Assembly (NCBI RefSeq): GCF_004402695.1
Contig: NZ_SOFL01000002.1
Coordinates: 188,956 to 252,955 of the forward strand
Length of the DNA: 64,000 nucleotides
Direction: 5' to 3'
DNA from: Cryobacterium adonitolivorans
Lineage (GTDB): Bacteria; Actinomycetota; Actinomycetes; Actinomycetales; Microbacteriaceae
Shown: piece after piece, positions 58,050 through 64,000 of the stretch
Position numbering within the stretch: the first letter of the stretch is position 1
How the letters are laid out: each line of letters starts with the position of its first letter
The notes under the pieces: model-generated
Databases searched by the model: none
Told to the model about the DNA's origin: nothing
Seen by the model: only the letters and a program-made list of their open reading frames with translations
Program-made: the position numbers and the translations under genes

Positions 58050-58291
58050 TCGCGAGCGCATCCTGACCAACCTGCGAATGCCCTGACCAAATACCCTCGT
58101 CTCGTGGACTGGATGATCCACATGGCAGAATGACGCTCCGGGGCAACTCCTTTCGGGATCAGCTCCGAACTACCAGCGGGTCACTGCGAGACGACAGCGT
58201 TGCCAGCGACGTCGGATTGGGTGTCTCACAACTGACGCGGAGCCCGCTCCGCCCGACGACAGGCGGACGCATCCGCCGCGAGGGAGACACC
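58050..58291. other. Gene-free stretch before the HEAT-GT4 gene
   Basis: No promoter or repeat stands out. An ATG at 58130 is in frame with the following gene but has no Shine-Dalgarno. Confidence 0.35.
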
Positions 58292-60457
58292 GTGGGGACT
58301 CAGACGACTCTGGACGAGATGCGCCAGGCCGACAGCATCCTGGCCGGCATCCGCTGCGCGGACGACCTGACCATCGCGGCCAGCCGGGACGGCGGCAACC
58401 GTGCCGTTCGCCTGCTCGCCCAGGCCGCGCTCGACCCGACCGACCAGCTGACCGCCATTGCTGCCGTGCACTCGCTCGCCCAGGTGTTCGACGAATCCGC
58501 CGACGACGTCCTGGTGTCGCTGCTCGAGCACGACTCGGCCTTCCTTCGCGAGCACGCCGCCTGGGCGTTCGGTGCCAGGCTCCCGCGGTTCGACGCCATC
58601 GCCGGCCTGCTGCGCATGGTCGTCGCCGGGGGCTTCTCTGGCATGATCGCCCAGCGCACCCTCGAGCAGTGGGCGGCATCCGCCCCCGAGCACCTGGCGC
58701 TGGCCACCGAAGGCGCCATGCTCGGCGTCGCCGACCCGCCCGCCCGCGCCCGCCTGGTCGAAACCCTCGGCCTGATCTCCGGACGGATCCCGGACCGGAT
58801 GCTGCGACGCATCGCCGGGGATGCCGGCGAAGGCCTCGACTCTCGGGCGGCGGCCGTGGCGGCCCTGGGGGACCGGCCGGCCACCGAGGCCGCCATCAGC
58901 CTGGTGACGGCCCTCGCCCGTGGCGATGACGACCTGGCCGATGTGGCCAGGCTCGCCCTGCTCGACCTGACGGTGCCCGCCTACCCGCGTGCGCCGTGGA
59001 GCCGGGGCCAGACCGTGGCCCAGCTGTTCCTGCACGCCGACATCGACCGCGAGCTCAGCCAAGTGGGTTCCGGGGACAACGGCGGCATCGCCACCCTGCT
59101 GGTTCGGCTGGGCGACGCCCTGGTGGCCGGTGACGACGGCTCAGTGGATGCTCTCGCGCCGACTGTCGACAGGGTGCTCACCCTGTCGCGCGGCGGACCC
59201 GCCGCCGCCCTGGCCTGCCTGCCGGAAGTCAGCTCCACCCTCTCCGGACACGCCTTCGCGACGGTCCCGTTCCTGGGCGCCCCGATCTCCTCCGCCGAGT
59301 CCTGGCCTCGGCGGGTGGCCGTGCAGCGCGGCATCCGCCGGATTCTGCGTGCAGCAGGCACCGTCGACGTCGTGCACCTGCGGATGGCCGATGTCGGTAC
59401 TCTCGCGGCATCGTCTGTGGCCCGTGAGCTCGAGATCCCCATCGTCTTCACCGTCGCTCCCGACCCGCACAGCGTCATCAATGCCATGGACGCCTCCGGC
59501 GCCCTCACCCGGGCCAACTTCGGCGCCGTCGACGAGGTCGAGCACTTCTGGTTCCGGGCGCGGCTCGTCCAGCGGATCGCGGCCGATGCCGCGCACACCG
59601 TGCTCTTTCCCCGCCCCGAGCTGGAGCGGGACATGCGCGACCTCGTGGGTATCGACATCACCGCGCACCCCGAGCGCCACTCGGTCGTGGCGGAGGGCAT
59701 CGACCTGACCGTGATCGAACGTTCCGTCGAGGCCGCGCTGCAGGCCGACTCCGCCGACTTCACCGACCTCGACGCCCTGCTCGAGACCCTGCCGGCGTCC
59801 CGGCGCCACCTGCCTCTCGCGGTGACGGTGGGCCGGCTGCACAGGGTGAAAGGCATGGCAACGCTCGTGCACGCCTGGGCCGACGACGCCGCCCTGCGGG
59901 AGCGCTGCAACCTGCTGATCATCGGGGGAGACCTGATCACCCCGTCGGTCGATGAACGCGGCCAGATCGACCTGATCGGCACGGCGGTTCCGCTGGACTC
60001 CGCCGCCGAACACGGCCTGCTGCTGGCCGGACACCGCGCCAACGACGCTGTCGCCCGTTGGCTGGCCGCCGCCCGGCACGGCCGGCCGGGTCTGGCCGCC
60101 CCGCGCGGCGTGTACGTCTGCGCGAGCATGAAGGAAGAATTCGGCATCGCCCTGCTCGAGGCCATGGCGACCGGGCTCACGGTGGTGGCCCCCGACGCCG
60201 GCGGACCGGCGACCTACGTCGAGGACGGCACTACCGGGTTCCTGGTGAATACAGCGGATGGCCGCAGCCTCGGCGGCGGCATCGGGGCGGCTCTTGACCT
60301 GGCCTCCAGCCCGTTCGGCGACGAGTTCGCCCAACGCGCCGCCGACATGGTCACCTCCACCTTTGCCATCCAGGCCATGGCGGACACCCTCGCCGGCGTC
60401 TACAGCTCCGTCGCCGAGGCCCAGGAAGCACTCAACTGGGCGTTGAGCGCCTCATGA
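58292..60457 (+). CDS. HEAT-repeat/GT4 glycosyltransferase fusion
   Basis: A 721-residue protein. The first half (about 20-270) consists of HEAT-like helical pairs (AVRLLAQAALDPTDQLTAI, DDVLVSLLEHDSAFLREHAA, AISLVTALARGDDDLADVAR). The second half is a GT-B glycosyltransferase of family 4 type, ending with VYVCASMKEEFGIALLEAMA, VAPDAGGPATYVEDGTTGFL. A HEAT platform on a GT4 enzyme is unusual. Start taken as GTG (VGTQTTLDEM) with GAGGGAG 7 nt upstream. The stop overlaps the next GT gene by 4 nt. Confidence 0.8.
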   Translation: MGTQTTLDEMRQADSILAGIRCADDLTIAASRDGGNRAVRLLAQAALDPTDQLTAIAAVHSLAQVFDESADDVLVSLLEHDSAFLREHAAWAFGARLPRFDAIAGLLRMVVAGGFSGMIAQRTLEQWAASAPEHLALATEGAMLGVADPPARARLVETLGLISGRIPDRMLRRIAGDAGEGLDSRAAAVAALGDRPATEAAISLVTALARGDDDLADVARLALLDLTVPAYPRAPWSRGQTVAQLFLHADIDRELSQVGSGDNGGIATLLVRLGDALVAGDDGSVDALAPTVDRVLTLSRGGPAAALACLPEVSSTLSGHAFATVPFLGAPISSAESWPRRVAVQRGIRRILRAAGTVDVVHLRMADVGTLAASSVARELEIPIVFTVAPDPHSVINAMDASGALTRANFGAVDEVEHFWFRARLVQRIAADAAHTVLFPRPELERDMRDLVGIDITAHPERHSVVAEGIDLTVIERSVEAALQADSADFTDLDALLETLPASRRHLPLAVTVGRLHRVKGMATLVHAWADDAALRERCNLLIIGGDLITPSVDERGQIDLIGTAVPLDSAAEHGLLLAGHRANDAVARWLAAARHGRPGLAAPRGVYVCASMKEEFGIALLEAMATGLTVVAPDAGGPATYVEDGTTGFLVNTADGRSLGGGIGAALDLASSPFGDEFAQRAADMVTSTFAIQAMADTLAGVYSSVAEAQEALNWALSAS

Positions 60458-61782
60458 CCCTCCTGATCATCAGCCCGGACTACGCCTCCCACCTGTACCC
60501 GCTCGCGACCCTCGGCACCGCCTGGCAGACCGCCGGCGAGCGGGTCGTCGTGGCCAGCGGACCGGCCACGGCCGGCATAGTCGCCGATTTCGGCTTCGAA
60601 CGGGTGAACCTGCAGCTCGGCCGTGGGTCCAACCCCGGCACCATCCGCGCCGAAGACCAGCCCGCCGGGGAAGACGACGCCCTGCGCGGCTTCTTCGACG
60701 CCACCAGGGTCGGTCTCGTCGAAACACTGAGGTTCCAGGCCGAGGCGCGCAGCACCGACCTGCTCTGGAACCCCGTGGTGGTGGCCCGCGAGGTGCAGCG
60801 CATCGTCGCCGAGATCCAGCCGGACCAGGTGATCGTCGACCACCTCGCCTTCAGCGCCCGCCTGGCACTGATCAGCGCCGGGGTTAGGCACGCCGACGTG
60901 GTGCTCGGACATCCGTCCGCCCTGCCCGTCGGCGACGAGGTCTACGGCTACCCAGGCGCCTGGCCCGCCGCGTTCACGCCCGACCCTCTCGAGCTGGTGC
61001 AGCTGCGTGTGCTTTGCGAGCGGGTGCGGGACGACTTCACACTGCAGTGGAACGATGCCCTGCTGCAGTTGGACCCGAATGCGCCGCCCAGCGGTGACGC
61101 GTTCACCGAGACCGGGGATGTGCTGCTGCTCAACTACCCGGCCGAGTTGCACCCGGCGGCGCGCACGGCGCTGCTGCCCGAGCACGCCTTCCTCGGCTCG
61201 GCGGTGCGCAGCGAGGCCGACGACCCAGCGGTGACCCGCTGGCTGGCCGACGCCGATGACCGTCCCATCGTCTACGTGAGTTTCGGCAGCTTCCTGTCGG
61301 TGCGCGGCGATGTGCTCGCCCGGGTGGCCGAGGCCCTGCGCGGCCTCGACGTGAGGGTGGCGATCGCCGTCGGGTCCACCGACCCGGCCGAGCTCGGGCC
61401 TGTCCCTGCGCCCTGGCTGGTGCGGTCGTTCCTGCCCCAGGTGACGGTGCTCGGCCACGCGGCACTGGCCGTCACCCACGGCGGCAACAACTCGGTCACC
61501 GAGGCCATGACGGCCGGGGTGCCGCTGCTGGTGCTGCCGTTTTCGACGGACCAGTTCGCCGGTGCCGCAGCACTCGACGAGGCCGACTTCGGGATCTCCC
61601 TCGACCCCAATACCGCGGGTGCGGATGCGCTGCGGCAGGCCGCCGTGGCGCTGCTCGGGTTGAGCGGCGAGCCGCGGCAGCGGCTGCGGGCGCTGAGCGC
61701 ATCGCTCGCCAACGGCGCTGGGCCGCAGCGGGCCTACGCGGTCTTGCAGGAGGAGTCGAGCGACGCCCGACCGGCGGCCTGA
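60454..61782 (+). CDS. GT1-family glycosyltransferase (UGT/macrolide type)
   Basis: A 442-residue GT-B enzyme. N-terminal acceptor half (IISPDYASHLYPLATLGTAW); C-terminal nucleotide-sugar site FLPQVTVLGHAALAVTHGG, NNSVTEAMTAGVPLLVLPF, the signature of GT1. It would transfer a sugar to a small molecule, lipid or another sugar. It begins inside the HEAT-GT4 stop (ATGA), so the two enzymes are made together. No export or lipid-carrier gene is next to them. Confidence 0.9.
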   Translation: MTLLIISPDYASHLYPLATLGTAWQTAGERVVVASGPATAGIVADFGFERVNLQLGRGSNPGTIRAEDQPAGEDDALRGFFDATRVGLVETLRFQAEARSTDLLWNPVVVAREVQRIVAEIQPDQVIVDHLAFSARLALISAGVRHADVVLGHPSALPVGDEVYGYPGAWPAAFTPDPLELVQLRVLCERVRDDFTLQWNDALLQLDPNAPPSGDAFTETGDVLLLNYPAELHPAARTALLPEHAFLGSAVRSEADDPAVTRWLADADDRPIVYVSFGSFLSVRGDVLARVAEALRGLDVRVAIAVGSTDPAELGPVPAPWLVRSFLPQVTVLGHAALAVTHGGNNSVTEAMTAGVPLLVLPFSTDQFAGAAALDEADFGISLDPNTAGADALRQAAVALLGLSGEPRQRLRALSASLANGAGPQRAYAVLQEESSDARPAA

Positions 61783-61809
61783 CCTACGGTTCTGCCCTGC
61801 TCCGCTGGG

Positions 61810-62352
61810 CTACATGTCGATCGCGTAGACGAGCGACTCCTGCACCATGCCCAGCCAGTTGTAGATGTCATTCACCACGTGTGACTGCTCGTCGTCCAGC
61901 TGCGGCATGCCGTGCGGGTCGATCTGCAGGCGGTCCGCCAGCACAAGGCGGAGGTCCGTGAGGGTGCGGAGCCACGACTGCACCTGCTGCTCGGTGAGCA
62001 CGATCGGCACCGGCAGCGGGTCGTGCGCCGGAGCGGCCCCGGGGTAGTCCGCCGTGGCATCCGCCCCTTCGTCGTCGCCGAGCGCGGAGAGCACCGTGGT
62101 GGCGTTGGCGAGCTTGCCCTCAAGCAGTCCGTCGGCCGTGAAACGGCGGAACTCGTCCGCGGCCTGCGGGTCGTTGGGATAGGCGTCGGGCAGCAGCCGC
62201 CGGATCACGGGTTGGGCGAGCATGGCCGCGTCGTCGGCGTCGACGGAGCCGAGCATCTGCAGCAGCTGGGACGTGACGTTGCGCAGCAGGTCGACCTCGA
62301 TGGGTTCGAACATCGCCGAGACCGTGCCGGAGTCTTCGCGACGGAATTCCAT
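61810..62352 (-). CDS. DUF2017 protein
   Basis: A 180-residue acidic, helical protein (FEPIEVDLLRNVTSQLLQML, DVVNDIYNWLGMVQESLVY-type end) of the DUF2017 family, which follows clpS in many actinobacteria. The ATG overlaps the clpS stop by one base (TGATG). Function unknown; the constant neighbourhood suggests a link to N-degron proteolysis. Confidence 0.85.
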   Translation of the reverse strand: MEFRREDSGTVSAMFEPIEVDLLRNVTSQLLQMLGSVDADDAAMLAQPVIRRLLPDAYPNDPQAADEFRRFTADGLLEGKLANATTVLSALGDDEGADATADYPGAAPAHDPLPVPIVLTEQQVQSWLRTLTDLRLVLADRLQIDPHGMPQLDDEQSHVVNDIYNWLGMVQESLVYAIDM

Positions 62353-62636
62353 CACGCTTCGGACCTGTCCAGGGTGGCCCAGAGCCCGTAGCCATGCATC
62401 GCCTCGACGTGTCGTTCCATCGACTCACGGTCGCCCGTGGCCACGATCGCGCGACCGTTATTGTGCACCTGCAGCATGAGACGCTCGGCCTCGGCCGCCG
62501 TCACCCCGAAATAGCTGCGGAACACGTAGGAGACATAGGACATCAGATTCACCGGGTCATCCCACACCACGGTCACCCAGGGGCGGTCGAGGGAGATCGC
62601 CTCTCGGACGCGGGTGGATTTCTCGATCTGGGGCAC
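62352..62636 (-). CDS. clpS: ATP-dependent Clp protease adaptor ClpS
   Basis: A 94-residue adaptor that delivers N-degron substrates to a Clp ATPase. Seen: [21 protein letters not shown] (substrate pocket and ATPase contact), [16 protein letters not shown], and [14 protein letters not shown] start with TGAGGC 8 nt upstream. Its partner ATPase could be the ClpC-type protein at 2692-5262 or another. Confidence 0.93.
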   Translation of the reverse strand: MPQIEKSTRVREAISLDRPWVTVVWDDPVNLMSYVSYVFRSYFGVTAAEAERLMLQVHNNGRAIVATGDRESMERHVEAMHGYGLWATLDRSEA

Positions 62637-62662
62637 CGGTTAAGCCTCACACGCCCGCGCCG

Positions 62663-62703
62663 ATCCTGCCACCACCGGGCGCCGGGCCGGCGCATGGCAG
62701 GAT
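62663..62703. promoter_or_regulatory. Palindrome in the divergent clpS/nuclease promoter
   Basis: ATCCTGCCA (62663-62671) and TGGCAGGAT (62695-62703), 9-bp perfect arms 23 bp apart. Each arm holds CAGGAT pointing outward, a possible -10 for each of the two genes. Confidence 0.4.
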
Positions 62704-62712
62704 GGGGAGTTC

Positions 62713-62742
62713 GTGAGACACCAGCACTGTGAGAGACCAGCA
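62713..62742. repeat. 14-bp direct repeat before the nuclease start
   Basis: GTGAGACACCAGCA (62713-62726) and GTGAGAGACCAGCA (62729-62742), one mismatch, 16 bp apart. The second copy runs into the ATG. Confidence 0.7.
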
Positions 62743-63581
62743 TGAGCCGCCGCCAGCCCTATCCCTACCGCTCCTCCGGCCGAAAGGGTCCCCGCTCATT
62801 GCTCGTGCTGGTGCTCGCCGTCGCCATCGTGTGGGGCATCGGATACTTCTCCACCTCCCAGAGCGACGCGCCGCCGGCCGCCCAGACCCCCGCCTCGCCG
62901 ACCGCCGTCCCGGCCGCTCCCGTTCCGGTCCCGGCGTCCGGGCTCACCAGCGCCGAGGCACTCGCGCTGGTCGGTGCGCTTCCCGACGCCGTGTACGCCG
63001 ACAACGGGAGCTACGCCGGTAATCGCGAGGAGCTGTTCGGGGACGCCTGGGCCTTCGATTTCGACCAGAACGGCTGCGACACCCGCAACGACATCCTCAC
63101 CCGCGACCTCACCGGCACCGACATCGATGCGGCGACCTGTCGGGTCTACACGGGCATCCTCGCCGACCCGTACACGGGCGAGATCATCGATTTTGTGCGC
63201 GGCGAGGATACCTCGGCCGACGTGCAGATCGACCACCTGCTGCCGCTGAAGGCCGTGTACGCCACCGGGGGAGAGGCCTGGCCGGCCGAGAAGCGTGAGG
63301 CCCTGGCCAACGACCCGGTCAACCTGTTGGCGGTGAAGGGCACGGAGAACTCGTCCAAGTCCGATTCCCTGCCCAGCGAATGGCTACCCGGTTTCTACCC
63401 CGACGTCTCCGACCGGCACGACCTGGGCCAGCGGGTGGTCTGGGACGACCTGCCGGAGGACACCAGCCTGCAGTGCTGGTACGTCGACAAGCTGGTGCCG
63501 GTCTTCATGGCCTACGACCTCGGGCTCACCCCGGAGGACCGCGCGGCGATGACGGCCGTGCTCACCACCTGCGACGCCTGA
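62742..63581 (+). CDS. Secreted or membrane-anchored HNH-type nuclease (DUF1524)
   Basis: A 279-residue protein. Membrane/signal helix (SLLVLVLAVAIVWGIGYF, about 19-36), proline/alanine-rich linker, then a nuclease domain with the DUF1524-type core QIDHLLPLKAVYATGGEAWP, NDPVNLLAVKGTENSSKSD, and paired cysteines (NGCDTRND, AATCRVY, LQCWYVD, TTCDA). This is the pattern of extracellular GmrSD-type/streptomycete nuclease-like enzymes. The exact substrate is not clear. Confidence 0.85.
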   Translation: MSRRQPYPYRSSGRKGPRSLLVLVLAVAIVWGIGYFSTSQSDAPPAAQTPASPTAVPAAPVPVPASGLTSAEALALVGALPDAVYADNGSYAGNREELFGDAWAFDFDQNGCDTRNDILTRDLTGTDIDAATCRVYTGILADPYTGEIIDFVRGEDTSADVQIDHLLPLKAVYATGGEAWPAEKREALANDPVNLLAVKGTENSSKSDSLPSEWLPGFYPDVSDRHDLGQRVVWDDLPEDTSLQCWYVDKLVPVFMAYDLGLTPEDRAAMTAVLTTCDA

Positions 63582-63797
63582 CGCGCCCTCAGCAGCCGTC
63601 CTCTGGTGCCACGCCCGGGGCTCACCGCCGCCGTCATGGTGCTCGGCGGTCAGCGCAGCCGGCCGGGGCGCGGAAACCTGCTGAGCATGTCGGTCATGAC
63701 GGCGGCCATGGCCGTGATGCCCGTCAGCTGACCGCTGGCCTCGCGGCAGGGTCGGGTGGCCTGCCGGCCCGCATCCGCGACTCGTTAGAGTGGCCGG
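63582..63797. other. Gene-free stretch with one short frame
   Basis: A short plus-strand frame at about 63635-63732 ends NLLSMSVMTAAMAVMPVS and stops; it looks like a leftover C-terminal membrane segment. Nothing else seen. Confidence 0.3.
63786..63791 (+). promoter_or_regulatory. Leaderless -10 hexamer (TAGAGT)
   Basis: TAGAGT ends 6 nt before the ATG at 63798. Confidence 0.5.
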
Positions 63798-64000
63798 ATG
63801 ACCAACGTGCGATACCCGCGGGCGCTGGCCGCCCATGATCTGATCACGGTGCCGGCGCCGTCGATGGGCGTGCCGGCGGACCTGCACGCGAGACTCGACC
63901 GGGCGGTGAACGACCTCGAAGAGCGCGGCTTCACGGTGGATGTCGGGCAGTACGCCCGGCGGGGCGGCCTCGTTCCGGCTCCGGCCGCCGAGCGCCGCGT
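63798..64000 (+). CDS. LD-carboxypeptidase family S66 protein, N-terminal part (cut by window end)
   Basis: 67 residues are inside the window. LAAHDLITVPAPSMGVPADL, then HARLDRAVNDLEERGFTVDV matches the N-terminus of S66 peptidases (LdcA/MccF type), which cut muropeptides or self-immunity substrates. The catalytic serine lies beyond the window edge. Leaderless -10 6 nt upstream. Confidence 0.75.
   Translation, partial: MTNVRYPRALAAHDLITVPAPSMGVPADLHARLDRAVNDLEERGFTVDVGQYARRGGLVPAPAAERR

Overview
The window is 64 kb of GC-rich DNA with the look of an actinobacterium, most likely a member of the Microbacteriaceae such as Cryobacterium. That placement is inferred from gene content and style: a DUF222/13E12 HNH protein, LexA boxes of the GAAC-N4-GTTC type, an HspR/HAIR box, clpS next to DUF2017, a maltokinase, and many starts with a TAnnnT -10 hexamer 6-7 nt upstream and no Shine-Dalgarno (leaderless transcripts). 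I see no rRNA, tRNA, CRISPR array, transposase or prophage module.

Layout. 0-2.5 kb: end of a sugar ABC ATPase, a dienelactone hydrolase, a carboxymuconolactone-decarboxylase-like protein and a lipoprotein. 2.5-10 kb: an HspR-controlled ClpC-type unfoldase, type III glutamine synthetase and a HelD/HelR-like helicase. 10-20 kb: a broken TetR gene with a DoxX-like membrane protein, a glycosylase-like protein, a glutathionyl-hydroquinone-reductase-like GST, a lipase, a GGDEF-EAL protein, a VOC protein, the LigD polymerase domain, and thyA-folA. 20-26 kb: a GATase and a LiaFSR-like envelope-stress locus (PspC kinase, LuxR regulator, divergent PspC/LiaF-like protein). 25-35 kb: decayed genes mixed with an ASCH protein, an ATP-dependent ligase, an acyl-CoA synthetase, maltokinase, PEP synthase and a LexA-box DUF6504 protein. 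35-41 kb: GntR-MFS pair, SDR, membrane protein, decayed DUF72 gene and GlcD-like oxidase. 41-49.5 kb: the HNH protein, an overlapping triad (small repeat protein, JmjC/cupin oxygenase, thioredoxin-like ferredoxin) and pflB-pflA behind a DosR-like palindrome. 49.5-58 kb: decayed VOC, gadB and SDR genes, a class A PBP and a LexA-box DUF6504-dnaE2 cassette. 58-64 kb: a HEAT-repeat/GT4 fusion coupled to a GT1, clpS-DUF2017, a secreted nuclease and the start of a family S66 carboxypeptidase.

Stress and regulation run through the window: heat (HAIR-ClpC), SOS (two LexA-controlled DUF6504 paralogues, one leading dnaE2), oxygen limitation (PFL), envelope stress (PspC/Lia) and end-joining parts (LigD polymerase and a separate ligase). 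The best candidate for something undescribed is the triad at 43.7-46.1 kb, where an 84-residue protein made of three identical-pattern repeats overlaps a JmjC hydroxylase gene, which overlaps a ferredoxin gene. This could be a peptide-hydroxylation system, but that is inference. Second are two copies of a 61-bp hairpin element and the HEAT-GT4/GT1 pair. About eight genes are decayed by one-base shifts or internal deletions.
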